Assembly (NCBI RefSeq): GCF_001684965.1
Contig: NZ_MAYG01000001.1
Coordinates: 1,736,001-1,800,000 of the forward strand
Reading direction: 5' to 3'
Source: Chryseobacterium arthrosphaerae
GTDB lineage: Bacteria > Bacteroidota > Bacteroidia > Flavobacteriales > Weeksellaceae
Length of the DNA stretch: 64,000 bases
The translations under genes were made by a program, and so were the position numbers. The notes beneath the pieces were generated by a model. The model was not told the origin of the DNA, did not search any database, and saw only the letters and a list, made by a program, of their open reading frames with translations. Of the stretch, positions 16,899 to 27,121 are shown in pieces (the first letter of the stretch is position 1; each line of letters begins with the position of its first letter).

Positions 16899-17465
16899 TT
16901 ACCTGGATTTTTCGCCTCTGATTACGCTTAATGTAGATTGGGTAATCCCCAGGTAGGAGGCAATATGCCCAAGTGAGGAACGAAGAAGAATATTCGGATG
17001 CCTTTTGATCAATAGCTGGTAACGTTCTTGTGCAGACTGAAACTGAATAGAATAAAGCTGCTCGGCAAGCCGTTTAATGGTTCCCACCAGAACATGCCTG
17101 GAAAACCGTTGCAGAGCGGTGTCAGTTTCCATAATTTTTTCTACTTTCATAAAGTCTGCTGTTCTGATTGTCCCGTTTTCCAACATTTCAAGATAATATG
17201 GATAGGGCTGATTTAGAAATATGTTTTCAATAGGTGCATAAAATTTAGTTTCATCAAAGAAATCGTGGGTAATATCCTTGCCGTCTTTAAGATAATATAA
17301 ACGCATCATCCCTTTTTCAACGTAAAATATTTTTTTTGATTGTTTACCTTCATTCAATAACTGATACCCTTTTGGTAATTCTATATAATCAAAAATCTCA
17401 TCAACAATATGTGCCTTTTCGGTTGAAAGACCGGCTCCTTTTTGTAAGTATTCGAGTAATTCCAT
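16899..17465 (-). CDS. Crp/Fnr-family transcriptional regulator
   Basis: 188 residues. The N-terminal ~115 residues form a cyclic-nucleotide-binding-type barrel (PKGYQLLNEGKQSKKIFYVEKGMMRLYY). The C-terminus has a helix-turn-helix, LGHIASYLGITQSTLSVIRG, ending abruptly after the recognition helix as in the short Bacteroidota members. No cysteine cluster for an Fe-S centre is seen, so it is not Fnr proper. It stands at the head of the aromatic operon, in the same direction, 87 bp before the hydroxylase, and probably controls the two units that carry the shared palindrome. The effector is unknown. Confidence 0.9.
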   Translation of the reverse strand: MELLEYLQKGAGLSTEKAHIVDEIFDYIELPKGYQLLNEGKQSKKIFYVEKGMMRLYYLKDGKDITHDFFDETKFYAPIENIFLNQPYPYYLEMLENGTIRTADFMKVEKIMETDTALQRFSRHVLVGTIKRLAEQLYSIQFQSAQERYQLLIKRHPNILLRSSLGHIASYLGITQSTLSVIRGEKSR

Positions 17466-17703
17466 AATAAAAATTCATTTACAAAAAACAATGACTTTCC
17501 TTATTAAATCAGGCATCCCTTTATTGGCTAAAATAAGAAAAAAGCGGATACCAATCATCAACTAAAATAACTACGTTGAGGCATCTGTTTTTTGTAAGCA
17601 AAGGATATCGGGAAATTCTGTTTGTTCATTTTCTATCCGCACCTTAGATCAGATGGTTATTTTCTGATACGCATATTGAGAGGTACAAACGGGGAATATA
17701 AAC

Positions 17704-17730
17704 AAAAAAAGCTCCTAAAAAGGAGCTTTT
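17704..17730. terminator. bidirectional terminator next to tRNA-Arg
   Basis: Stem GCTCCT / AGGAGC (17711-17716 and 17721-17726) flanked by an A-run on the left and TTTT on the right. It lies directly downstream of the minus-strand tRNA gene. Confidence 0.85.
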
Positions 17731-17731
17731 G

Positions 17732-17803
17732 TGACCGCAGAAGGATTCGAACCCTCACTGTCGGAGCCGAAATCCGAAGTTCTATCCATTAAACTATGCA
17801 GCC
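17732..17803 (-). tRNA. tRNA-Arg(UCG)
   Basis: 72 nt fold into a full cloverleaf. The acceptor stem GGCTGCA pairs with TGCGGTC (two G-U pairs), the D arm is GTTT/GAAC, the anticodon stem TCGGA/TCCGA encloses loop TTTCGGC with anticodon TCG, the variable loop has four bases, and the T arm is GAGGG-TTCGAAT-CCTTC. The discriminator base is A, as expected for tRNA-Arg. CCA is not encoded. Confidence 0.95.
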
Positions 17804-17824
17804 GTATTCATGATGATGAATGAT

Positions 17825-19594
17825 TTAGAAAGTGATCTTCACTCCTCCCAGAATCTGTGCACCCAGGACTTTATATCCTTTGTACGTCTGGTATTTTGAG
17901 CTCAGAAGATTATTTCCGAGTGCGAAAATACTGAAATTTTTGTGAATTTTATACTCTGCGGATAAATTTAAATCAGCATATCCCCCAACTTTATCATTGG
18001 TGTTCTCCGTAGACTGGAAAATCATCCCCGGATTTGCCACACCTTCGATGGTATAAGAGTTTGTTGTTCTGTCACTTGCAAAAATTCCTTTGAACCCTAA
18101 CAATAATTTCTTGTCCAGCATTGTATATTTTGCTCCAATACTTGCATTCAGTAAAGGAACGTTATAAATATTCTCGTAATTCTTCAGATTGTACTTGGTG
18201 AACCTCAATTCTCCATCGATGATTAAGTTTTCCAATGGGAAATACTGCACACTTCCTTTGATATCGCTCACATTTCCGTCATCATATACCGCAGAAAAAG
18301 TATTGGCGAAATTATAGGCAGAACGGTTCAGTGTATATACGTCATCAAAAATATTGTTGGCTTTGAAGAACATAATATCTCTCATCTTTCCGAAACCTGC
18401 AGAGAAGTCGTATTTGAATGTTTCATCAATATCTCCTCTCAATCCTACATAAAAATGATATTTCGTCTCTGTTGGCTTTAAATACTGGTCAGAAAGCACA
18501 AATGGATTGGCCTGTAAAAGGTCACCGTACGTATTGAGCTTCAGACCGCCGTCTACCCCACCATAGAACTTAAATTCTTTTGCTGCAGCAAACTGGAATT
18601 CAGCCTGCGGGAACCAATAGGTTTTATTGTTTTTCAGCTGTTCAGCCATCAGGTTGTTCGAATTTTTGGCATTCAGGAAAGAGAATGAAGAACCTAACAT
18701 CAAATAAGAATCTCCTTTTCTGAAAGTTACTTTCGGAGTAAGGCTGGTATTGAAGAAGTTAGCAGAATTCTTGTCTCTGATTGCAAAATCTGTCTTTACG
18801 GCTTCCAATCCTACTCCAAGGTCAGCGTTCAGATTGATTCCTGATTTTCCTAGCTCCACAGCATGTTTTGATAAATTAGCCAGAATGGAAACCTGGTTTT
18901 CCTGCGCATCAAAGTGGTCTTTGAGGAATGATGATTTTACTCTTACATCATTCAGAATTTCATTGGAATAGAAGTCATAATATCCGTTCACCTTAAACTG
19001 ATTCACTTTCTGCTTCAGGTCAACATCTGCTGAAGGTGTCATCGCATAGATCCCGTAATAGTTATAGTTATTCAGTCCATATTCAGCGTTGATATTGAAT
19101 TTCCCTTTTTCTCCATACGAATTAAGGAAAGCACCGAATGTAGCTGAAGTCTGCTTGGAGTTCCAGTCATATTCTTTTTTAAGACCATTTGTGGAAAGTA
19201 CATGCACGTCTCCTCCTACTTCAAACTTATTTTCAAGGGTCTTGGAAATGTTTCCGTCAAGCAGGATCTTCCCATAGTTCCCCATTCCGAACTGGACATA
19301 GTTATTCTGGGCTGTTCCGTCAAACTTCGGAGCCACATCTTCTCCCTGAATGGTTGATGTTTTGAAATCTGAAACTGCCGGAACATCCGTGATCGTGTAT
19401 TTCACAGGATTCTGGGATTTCTCTTCCGGCGGATAGTTCTTAATGGTTTCTACGGAAGTTTTCTTCTTCTCGATCTTCTTCACTTCCGGCTCTCTTTTTT
19501 TGTTAAGAACCAGTTTTTCCTCCTTGATCTGGGAAAACGCCACCGACGAAATTCCTAAAAATAATATGGATAATAATTGAATTTTTCTGTTCAT
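17825..19594 (-). CDS. outer-membrane beta-barrel protein (TonB-receptor-like, no plug)
   Basis: 589 residues with a signal peptide ending at VAFSQ. A Lys/Glu-rich linker (about 25-60) is followed by alternating hydrophobic and polar segments to the C-terminal phenylalanine (GGVKITF), as expected for an outer-membrane barrel. No TonB-plug domain is evident, and the length is below that of full TonB-dependent receptors. It lies 71 bp after the 987-residue TPR protein in the same direction; this pair recurs in flavobacteria. The two probably act together at the outer membrane. The substrate or task is unknown. Confidence 0.75.
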   Translation of the reverse strand: MNRKIQLLSILFLGISSVAFSQIKEEKLVLNKKREPEVKKIEKKKTSVETIKNYPPEEKSQNPVKYTITDVPAVSDFKTSTIQGEDVAPKFDGTAQNNYVQFGMGNYGKILLDGNISKTLENKFEVGGDVHVLSTNGLKKEYDWNSKQTSATFGAFLNSYGEKGKFNINAEYGLNNYNYYGIYAMTPSADVDLKQKVNQFKVNGYYDFYSNEILNDVRVKSSFLKDHFDAQENQVSILANLSKHAVELGKSGINLNADLGVGLEAVKTDFAIRDKNSANFFNTSLTPKVTFRKGDSYLMLGSSFSFLNAKNSNNLMAEQLKNNKTYWFPQAEFQFAAAKEFKFYGGVDGGLKLNTYGDLLQANPFVLSDQYLKPTETKYHFYVGLRGDIDETFKYDFSAGFGKMRDIMFFKANNIFDDVYTLNRSAYNFANTFSAVYDDGNVSDIKGSVQYFPLENLIIDGELRFTKYNLKNYENIYNVPLLNASIGAKYTMLDKKLLLGFKGIFASDRTTNSYTIEGVANPGMIFQSTENTNDKVGGYADLNLSAEYKIHKNFSIFALGNNLLSSKYQTYKGYKVLGAQILGGVKITF

Positions 19595-19665
19595 TACTAT
19601 GAGTGTATTAATATATTCATATAAAAAGTACCAATAACTATTTACACGAATAGGATACTACATTT

Positions 19666-22629
19666 TTACTTTTTTATCTGCTTTTTAACCTCTTTTGCCT
19701 CAGCAACGATCTCAGGGAAGTCCTTATAATTCGCAATGATCTGATCACAGGTATAACTTGCCTGGTAATTGTCCTTCAGCCCGATATAGTTTTTCGCCAT
19801 CAATACCAGGGCTTTTGCCCCCCAATAGTCTTCAGATGCATAATTGTTGGCAAGCTTAAAGATCGTTTCGTTCGAAGATTTAAAAGCTTTTCCTTTGTTC
19901 TGGTAATAAGCTTTTGCATATAATGCTTCTGCAGCTACCGAGGTATTGGATGATTTTTCAAGAGAAGTATAAGCCGTCTGTGCATCTTTATCCTTTCCTG
20001 AGTTCATCAGACTTCTTGCTTTGATCACTTTTGCCGTTTCAATCACAGCAGCAGAGTTCTTGGAATTGGCAATAACTGCATTGGCTAATTTTTCAGCTTC
20101 AGAGAAATTCTTTTCATCTGCATACAGTTTCATCAGTTCAACATTTGCATAATTCTTAATGCTGATATTGGAAGAATTTTTGATATCCTCCAGATACTTT
20201 TTCGCTTCAGCAGTATTCCCCTGTGCAATGAAGATCTGAGCTAAACGTGTTTTTGCATCATCCTGGTAATCGTTCTGAATTCCAGCAACTTCCTGAAGCA
20301 CAAGTAAAGCTTTAGTTGAATTATTGGTCTGGTAATAACTTTCTCCTAATTCATACTTCGCCTGGTACAATCCTTCACCTGTAGGATTTTGAGTCAGGTA
20401 CTTCTCATAATAAGAAATGGCATTCTTATAATCTTTCTTCGCAAAATATTGTTTTCCTGTAGACAGGTTGATTTCATCAATTTCAGAAGCATCTACATTC
20501 ACTCCTATATTTCTGGCGAAAGCTTCATATCCTGAAACATCCCCGTTTTTCGTAAAGAGCGGTTTTGCTGCCTGAACGATCTTCTGGGCATAGGCTGTAT
20601 TTTTATACTGTTCTCCCAGAGATTTCAATTCAGAAAGCGCTTTATCATTCTGATTCTGGTCTATATAATTCTGAGCCGTGTAAATAGATGCATTGGCGAT
20701 AAGGTCTTTATCAGAAGATCCTTTAATAACTTTACCAAAATAATCATTGGAGTTCGCAAAATCATCCTGAGCTGCATAGGCAGTTCCTATTTCATACTGT
20801 GCGTCATCGTAATATTCGGAATCCGGATATTTTGATAAAAGGTTTTTCAGATTGGTAATCTTAGCCTGGGTATCTCCTTTGAATCCTAAAGCCATTGCTT
20901 TCTGGTAAAGCGTATAATCCGTTGAATCTTCATTCTTATCGTAGATGGCTATCGCTTCATTCAGATCATTATTGGCATAATGAATGTCTGCCAGCCGAAG
21001 TTCTGCATCATTTTTAAATTCAGGTTTCGGATTGGCCAGGTATTGTTTGAAATATATAGCAGCCTGATCAAATTTCTTGGATTTAAAATAGGCATATCCT
21101 AAATCATAAGGCAGCTGCTGTTTCTCCGGGAAGCTTTCATTAAGAAGTTTCTCATAACGTACAATCGCAGACGGGTAATTGCCTTTCTGGTAATATACCT
21201 GTGCCAGCCAGTACAGGGCCCTGCTGTTAAATTCTTTATTGATGTTGAAAGCAAGACTTCTTAAGAAATACTTCTCTGCTTCATCATAATTTCCTTTGTT
21301 AAACTCTTCTGTTCCCAATAAATAAGAAACTTCCTGATCCACTTTATTGATATCAGGAGTTGAGCTCTGCAGCCTGTCGATGGCATTCAGGGTTTCTTTA
21401 TAGTTTCCTGAATACAGATATGATTTTACCAGCAGCGATCTCATTTCTGAAGCATTGGCAGCATTCTGATTGTCGTTAATATAGCTCTGAATAACCGCTG
21501 AAGGGCTTTCAAACGGGTTTCCGATATCATAGCTTAATTTAGCATATTGCTCGTGAGCCAGCTTTTTCACTTTTGCATCATAATCCATCTGGTAAGAAGA
21601 CCGGAATGCAGAAAGAGCTTCCTGTTTTTTATCCACTGCCAGATAAGCATTTCCCAGCTGATAGTAAGCATTCTGTGCCAAAGCTGAATTGCTGTTCAGA
21701 AGCTGGTTGTAATAAGAAACCGCTTCATCATATTTTTTTAACTGAGCAGCCACAAACCCCATTTCATAAAGGTCATTTTCTGACGGATTCTGCTGTACGC
21801 TCAGATAATCTTTCAAGTGTGGATAGGCAGAGGTATAATCATTTTTCATAAAATAACTCTCCCCGATGATCTTATGTACTTCTGCCTTATAAGAATCTGA
21901 AATATTTTCGTTGAGTAAGGCATTTCCTTCTGAGATAGCCTTGTCATAGTTCTTATCGTTATAGTACATCTGTACATAATAAGGACGGACCAGCTTAGAA
22001 AATTTATCCTGATCTTTTACAGAATCAAAATACTGGAAAGCTTTATCATTCTGCCCGTTGCTGTAATACAAATGCCCCAGCATGTAGGCAATATCTCCTT
22101 TCTGGGACTGGTCAGCTGTTTTATAAGCTTCTTCCAATGCATCCGTTGCCCCTTTTGAATCACCGGTCATGAATTTGGCATAGCCCAGCTTCAGGATATA
22201 CTGGGTATTTTCTTCTTTTGAAAGCTGATACTGATTAACTTTTTTCAAAGTTTCCAATGCTTTGTCAAAATCTTTTTTAGCCAGATAATAATCTGCAAGC
22301 GGTAAATTGGCCTGAGCAAAATAAGCGGAATTCGGATATTCTTTCATGAAAGCCGTCAGCCCTTCTTCAGCATGATTTTTCTGAAGGATAACCCCTATCA
22401 CATTATCAAAAAACTGAGCCGCCTCCTTTTTCGAACGGGACAAATTCTGGTTGTAGAAATATTGTCTTGCGTATTCGTATTGGGAGGCGTTGTATATCTT
22501 GGTCTGGTAAAGATTTTCAGCTAGATTGAATCTGTAATTTTCTTTCTGTGTAAAATATTGGGACTGTTGAGCCTCGGAGATTCCGAAATAGATCACTGCA
22601 GCCGCTAAGAGTATTTTTTTTGATTTCAT
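19666..22629 (-). CDS. large exported tetratricopeptide-repeat protein
   Basis: 987 residues, with an N-terminal signal peptide (MKSKKILLAAAVIYFGISEAQ). The rest is a continuous array of TPR units, for example YYSNGQNDKAFQYFDSV, YYQKGNYPSAIVRYEKLL and YFAKKDYKNAISYYEKYL, with the A8/G-A20 pattern of TPR. Probably periplasmic and a scaffold for protein contacts. It is followed by the barrel protein gene, suggesting one envelope complex. No enzymatic motif is seen. Confidence 0.88.
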   Translation of the reverse strand: MKSKKILLAAAVIYFGISEAQQSQYFTQKENYRFNLAENLYQTKIYNASQYEYARQYFYNQNLSRSKKEAAQFFDNVIGVILQKNHAEEGLTAFMKEYPNSAYFAQANLPLADYYLAKKDFDKALETLKKVNQYQLSKEENTQYILKLGYAKFMTGDSKGATDALEEAYKTADQSQKGDIAYMLGHLYYSNGQNDKAFQYFDSVKDQDKFSKLVRPYYVQMYYNDKNYDKAISEGNALLNENISDSYKAEVHKIIGESYFMKNDYTSAYPHLKDYLSVQQNPSENDLYEMGFVAAQLKKYDEAVSYYNQLLNSNSALAQNAYYQLGNAYLAVDKKQEALSAFRSSYQMDYDAKVKKLAHEQYAKLSYDIGNPFESPSAVIQSYINDNQNAANASEMRSLLVKSYLYSGNYKETLNAIDRLQSSTPDINKVDQEVSYLLGTEEFNKGNYDEAEKYFLRSLAFNINKEFNSRALYWLAQVYYQKGNYPSAIVRYEKLLNESFPEKQQLPYDLGYAYFKSKKFDQAAIYFKQYLANPKPEFKNDAELRLADIHYANNDLNEAIAIYDKNEDSTDYTLYQKAMALGFKGDTQAKITNLKNLLSKYPDSEYYDDAQYEIGTAYAAQDDFANSNDYFGKVIKGSSDKDLIANASIYTAQNYIDQNQNDKALSELKSLGEQYKNTAYAQKIVQAAKPLFTKNGDVSGYEAFARNIGVNVDASEIDEINLSTGKQYFAKKDYKNAISYYEKYLTQNPTGEGLYQAKYELGESYYQTNNSTKALLVLQEVAGIQNDYQDDAKTRLAQIFIAQGNTAEAKKYLEDIKNSSNISIKNYANVELMKLYADEKNFSEAEKLANAVIANSKNSAAVIETAKVIKARSLMNSGKDKDAQTAYTSLEKSSNTSVAAEALYAKAYYQNKGKAFKSSNETIFKLANNYASEDYWGAKALVLMAKNYIGLKDNYQASYTCDQIIANYKDFPEIVAEAKEVKKQIKK

Positions 22630-22886
22630 TCTTCCCGATATAAGAAAATTAGTCTAAATAAGTTAACGAAAATATTAAAAACTTATTGTTTAAGCAAGTT
22701 TTAACAGATTTAATGTCTTGAAATTACAGATCTCACAACAATGAAAAGATTTCACTGCCGCATGATAAAATTTCTTACTTTAGTCTGATAAAATGTAAAC
22801 AATTTTATAAAACAGTTATCAAAAATATATTTTGACCTGATTCTTTTTGAACAGCAGCTAAAAACATACCATAAACACCCTATTCC

Positions 22887-25127
22887 ATGAAATTTAAGAT
22901 ACTTTTAGCATTAATTTTTGTAAACCTGGCACAGGCTCAAAAATTGTATTTCCCACAAACCGCTGTAACTGATTCACTTATTCTGGAAAAACAGATGCCG
23001 GCTCTGGCCTCACAAGTGATTCCTCTTCTGCAATCGGAGAAAAATAAGCCCAAAAATGATGTAGACCTTTCTGATGCTCTTTTCCGTCTGCAGATCGTAA
23101 CGAAAGATTATAAAAAATCTCTGACTACCCTTTCTGAAAACCGTAATCAGTTTGCAGACCATAATATGGCAGGTTACAGATTTCTGGGCTACGAACTGTA
23201 CAGCATGGCAAAACTGGCTGAAGCAGAGAGAAAGATCTCTTTTCCCAAAGCACTGCAGGCAGCATTTAACAAAAAATATGAGAGTCTTCCGGATAAACTG
23301 ATCCCGAGAATAGGCCTTGCCGTTGACGGAAATGTAATAGAGTCTAGAAAACAGCTGAAAAAAGCACTGGAAAAACAAAAAGGAAAAGACAGTATTGATT
23401 ACAGATCGGCCCTGGCTTTATGCAAAAGCTATTTAAACTATAAAACTTATTCGGGCATCAAACCTCAGGTGATGCAGCTGCTGGCCTCAAAAGATCAGGA
23501 AAGGTTTATTATGGAGACAAAAGATCTTAAAACAAAAAACGGAAATACCCTGACCATCACCATTGTCAGAAAAAAAGAGAATAAATCTCCGCTTCCTGTT
23601 ATTTTTACCAGCAATATCTACGCAGGACCCATAGATGATTTTTTTGGAAAAAGAGCCGCAGTCTACAATTATGTGGGCGCCGTAGTGAATACCAGAGGGA
23701 AGAGAAACAGCAATGATGAAAACGATCCTTTTGAACATGAATCACAGGATATCTATGAGGTAATAGATTGGGTAAGCAAACAGCCATGGAGCAATGGGAA
23801 AGTTGGAATGATCGGTGGCAGTTATCTTGGGTTCAGCCAATGGGCAGCCGTAAAGAAACTTCATCCTGCATTAAAAACGATCGTACCGCAGGTTGCCGTA
23901 GGAATCGGGATTGATTATCCGGCTCAGAATAATATTTTCATGAGCTATATGCTTCAATGGATTCAATATGTCACTAATAATAAGTTTACCGATGAAGCCG
24001 ACTTTGCCAATGCTGCAAAATGGGATTCCATCAATACAAAATGGTATAAGAGCGGTAAAGCATTCAGATCTTTGGATACGATAAGCGGTAAACCCAGCAA
24101 AATATTCCAGCGGTGGCTGGATCATCCGGGATATGACCAATATTGGCAAAAAATGGTTCCGTATAAAGAGGATTTTTCTAAAATCAATATTCCGATCTTA
24201 ACAACGACCGGGTATTATGATGATGATCAGATCGGTGCCTTATATTATTTTAAGAAACATCATCAGTATAATAAAAATGCAAACCATTATCTGGTAATAG
24301 GGCCTTATAATCACGGAGGAGCACAAAATTTCGGGTTTACTTACCTCAATGGTACCCCTATTGATCCAGTAGCCAGAATAAGCATTGATGATCTTGCCTT
24401 TTCCTGGTTTGATTATATCCTTAAGGATGGTAAGAAACCGGATATTTTAAAAGATAAAATAAATTTCCAGGTCATGAACACCAATACATGGAAACATGTT
24501 CCCGATCTGGGCAAAATGCATACCTCAACCCTTAAATTCTATCTCCAGGACCGTAAAAACGCCGCATCAGTATTTAATAAACCCGGCACCCCAAATTTTA
24601 CAACACAAACTGTTGATCTGAAAAACAGGGATCAGAAGGACATTTATTATAAAATCAGCAAAAAAGACAGTATAAAAATGACCGGCTCACTTGCATTTGA
24701 AAGTGAAGTTCTGGATAAAGATATAATCATCAGCGGAAATCTTACGGGAATTTTTAATGTTTCCATCAACAAAAAAGATTTTGATACCGATACTTCGCTC
24801 TACCAGGTTCAGCCGGACGGGAAGTCATTTCTGCTGTCAACCCATATCGTAAGAGCCAGCTATGCCAAGAACAACGAGGTACGCCAGCTTCTGAAGCCTG
24901 GTGCCATGGAACAGATTCCGGTTGATAATTCGTATTTCATAAGTAAAAAGATAGAAAAAGGAAGTAAGCTTCTGTTACTGGTAGGAGTCAATAAAAATCC
25001 TAACTGGCAGATCAACTACGGAACCGGAAAAGATGTAAGTGATGAAACGGTACAGGATGCCGGGGAACCACTGGAAATAAAATGGTATAATGACAGCTAT
25101 GTGGAAATACCTGTTTATAAGGATTAA
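22887..25127 (+). CDS. CocE/NonD-family (S15-like) secreted hydrolase
   Basis: 746 residues with a signal peptide (MKFKILLALIFVNLAQA). About 230 residues of an N-terminal extension precede an alpha/beta-hydrolase domain with nucleophile Ser312 in GGSYLG, an acid among Asp445-447 (YYDDDQ) and His476 in GPYNHGG. A C-terminal jelly-roll follows (for example SGNLTGIFNVSINKKDFDTD), as in X-Pro dipeptidyl-peptidase and cocaine-esterase-like enzymes. It probably hydrolyses an ester or an acyl-amino bond outside the cytoplasm. Transcribed divergently from the TPR gene. The specificity cannot be read from sequence. Confidence 0.88.
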   Translation: MKFKILLALIFVNLAQAQKLYFPQTAVTDSLILEKQMPALASQVIPLLQSEKNKPKNDVDLSDALFRLQIVTKDYKKSLTTLSENRNQFADHNMAGYRFLGYELYSMAKLAEAERKISFPKALQAAFNKKYESLPDKLIPRIGLAVDGNVIESRKQLKKALEKQKGKDSIDYRSALALCKSYLNYKTYSGIKPQVMQLLASKDQERFIMETKDLKTKNGNTLTITIVRKKENKSPLPVIFTSNIYAGPIDDFFGKRAAVYNYVGAVVNTRGKRNSNDENDPFEHESQDIYEVIDWVSKQPWSNGKVGMIGGSYLGFSQWAAVKKLHPALKTIVPQVAVGIGIDYPAQNNIFMSYMLQWIQYVTNNKFTDEADFANAAKWDSINTKWYKSGKAFRSLDTISGKPSKIFQRWLDHPGYDQYWQKMVPYKEDFSKINIPILTTTGYYDDDQIGALYYFKKHHQYNKNANHYLVIGPYNHGGAQNFGFTYLNGTPIDPVARISIDDLAFSWFDYILKDGKKPDILKDKINFQVMNTNTWKHVPDLGKMHTSTLKFYLQDRKNAASVFNKPGTPNFTTQTVDLKNRDQKDIYYKISKKDSIKMTGSLAFESEVLDKDIIISGNLTGIFNVSINKKDFDTDTSLYQVQPDGKSFLLSTHIVRASYAKNNEVRQLLKPGAMEQIPVDNSYFISKKIEKGSKLLLLVGVNKNPNWQINYGTGKDVSDETVQDAGEPLEIKWYNDSYVEIPVYKD

Positions 25128-25193
25128 CCTATTTGATCTGTCATTTTTACTTAAATATTGTTAACGACTGTTAACATCAAAATAAAAAATCAT

Positions 25194-25201
25194 TACATTT
25201 G
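25194..25201 (+). promoter_or_regulatory. -7 box of the amino-acid permease gene
   Basis: TACATTTG matches TAnnTTTG and ends 29 nt before the ATG at 25231. Confidence 0.55.
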
Positions 25202-25230
25202 CTTTTTTTCAAATCAAATATAGTTATTGA

Positions 25231-26913
25231 ATGAGTCAACTTTTTAGAAGAAAAATCTATTCGGATACAGATACTTCAACGGGACTTTTAAGGGTCTTAG
25301 GTGTATGGGACATCGTATTTTTTGGTATTGCGGCTATTATTGGAGCTGGGAGTTTCAGCAGTTTAGGTGAAGCCGTTTTCAGAGGTGGCCCCGGTGTTAT
25401 CCTTCTATATTTGATCTGCGGTTTTGCCTGTGGTTTTACAGCCTTATGCTACGCTGAATTTGCCAGCCGAATTCCCACTGCAGGTTCCGCTTACACTTAT
25501 GCCTACGCCAGTTTTGGGGAATTGATTGCCTGGATCATCGGATGGGCCCTGATCATGGAATATTCTTTCGGAAATATTTATGTCGCCTTCTCATGGTCTG
25601 ATTATTTCACCAGCTTTCTGGGACGTCTCGGAATGCATATCCCCGATTATCTCACGTGCAGCTATACAGAAGCCAGAAAAGCGGTTCAGTACGGCTCCGA
25701 AAATAAAGAATTGCTGAATGCCTGGAATACGGCCCCACTGATAGGAAGCTTAAAATTTATTGTTGATATCCCAGCTTTGGTCATCAATGGCCTGATTACA
25801 TGGCTTTGTTATGTGGGAGTAAAAGAAAGTAAAAACTTCAACAATTCTCTGGTAATCCTGAAGCTTGGTGTGATTATCCTGGTTATTCTGGTAGGTTTTG
25901 CCTACATCAATACAGATAACTGGACACCGGTAAGTCCTGCAACGGGAATGCCATCCTTTATGCCTAATGGTTTTGCAGGGGTAATGAGTGCTGTTTCAGG
26001 AGTGTTCTTTGCGTATATCGGCTTTGATGCGTTAAGTGTACTTTCTGAGGAAACAAAAGATCCGCAGAAGACATTACCGAAAGGAATGATTATTTCCCTT
26101 GTTTTATGTACAGTGATTTATATCGCTCTTACTTTGGTTCTGACAGGGATGGTAGATTATAAAAAGTTTGACGGTGTGGGAGATCCTCTTTCCTTCATAT
26201 TTGAAAAAACGAACGCCAATGTAGCCTGGATGGAACTGATCGTTTCTTTTGTAGCTATTGTTGCCATCACTACCGTATTACTGGTTTTCCAGATGGGACA
26301 GCCAAGAATATGGTACGCTATGAGCCGTGACGGACTGATGCCGCAGCGATTTCAGAAGATACATCCTAAATACAAAACACCTTCTTACGCAACAATCGTT
26401 ACCGGAATTGTAGTAGGAATTCCTATCCTGTTTACAGATAAAACATTCATCCTTGATTTTACCAGCATCGGGACAATTTTCGCATTCGTACTGGTATGTG
26501 CGGGAGTGCTTGTTCTTCCTGCCAAAGAAAAAATAAAAGGCAGATTTCACCTTCCTTATGTAAATGGTAAGATTATTTTCCCTGTTATTTTTATAGGGAG
26601 CTTAATTGCATTTTATTACTGGCAGCCGGAATTCTTCCAAAACCTGATGGACTGGTCAGATCCTAAAGAAGGTGAATTCAGAGCATCTATCTTCTTCTTT
26701 ATCCTGATCAACCTGATCATGTGTGTTGTGACATTTGTGAAAAATCTTTCATTGATCCCATTGATCGGTTTAAGCTCATGTTTATATCTTCTTACCGGAA
26801 TGAGCCATGAAAACTGGTTCTGGTTTGGAATGTGGTTCCTTATCGGAATGGTTATCTACTTCTGCTACGGATATAAAAACAGTAAGCTTGGAAAAGAATT
26901 AAAGAGCAAATAA
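25231..26913 (+). CDS. APC-superfamily amino-acid permease (CAT-like)
   Basis: 560 residues with about 12-14 hydrophobic helices. TM1 contains GIAAIIGAGSFSSLG, the unwound substrate-binding motif of the APC fold, and ALCYAEFASRIPTAGSAYTYAY is the signature of the cationic amino-acid transporter group. Length and the extended C-terminal helices fit CAT-like permeases. It imports amino acids across the inner membrane. It has its own promoter and a strong terminator at 26944. Confidence 0.9.
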   Translation: MSQLFRRKIYSDTDTSTGLLRVLGVWDIVFFGIAAIIGAGSFSSLGEAVFRGGPGVILLYLICGFACGFTALCYAEFASRIPTAGSAYTYAYASFGELIAWIIGWALIMEYSFGNIYVAFSWSDYFTSFLGRLGMHIPDYLTCSYTEARKAVQYGSENKELLNAWNTAPLIGSLKFIVDIPALVINGLITWLCYVGVKESKNFNNSLVILKLGVIILVILVGFAYINTDNWTPVSPATGMPSFMPNGFAGVMSAVSGVFFAYIGFDALSVLSEETKDPQKTLPKGMIISLVLCTVIYIALTLVLTGMVDYKKFDGVGDPLSFIFEKTNANVAWMELIVSFVAIVAITTVLLVFQMGQPRIWYAMSRDGLMPQRFQKIHPKYKTPSYATIVTGIVVGIPILFTDKTFILDFTSIGTIFAFVLVCAGVLVLPAKEKIKGRFHLPYVNGKIIFPVIFIGSLIAFYYWQPEFFQNLMDWSDPKEGEFRASIFFFILINLIMCVVTFVKNLSLIPLIGLSSCLYLLTGMSHENWFWFGMWFLIGMVIYFCYGYKNSKLGKELKSK

Positions 26914-26943
26914 ATAAAAAACAGCTAAGCAGCAAAACTGCGG

Positions 26944-27004
26944 AAAGGCAAAATGACAAAAGGTAACTCTGTAAAGAGGCTGATTGTCATTTTGCCTTTT
27001 TCTT
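26944..27004 (+). terminator. terminator of the amino-acid permease gene
   Basis: Perfect 16-bp stem with arms AAAGGCAAAATGACAA (26944-26959) and TTGTCATTTTGCCTTT (26984-26999), then a T-rich tract. Confidence 0.9.
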
Positions 27005-27121
27005 TTATTCTTTTTTTACCTTACTTCTGTAACCCGGACAATATCCGGTTTTTTGAAACTGATCTGAAAAATCGGCAGAATTATTGCTATAACACCAATA
27101 TAATCAATAAACTAAACCGCC

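Noticed and set aside
7309..17803. The aromatic block as a genomic island integrated at the 3' end of tRNA-Arg
   Set aside because: The tRNA's 3' end faces the block, but no integrase gene and no second copy of the tRNA 3' end was seen at the other side, so integration is not supported.
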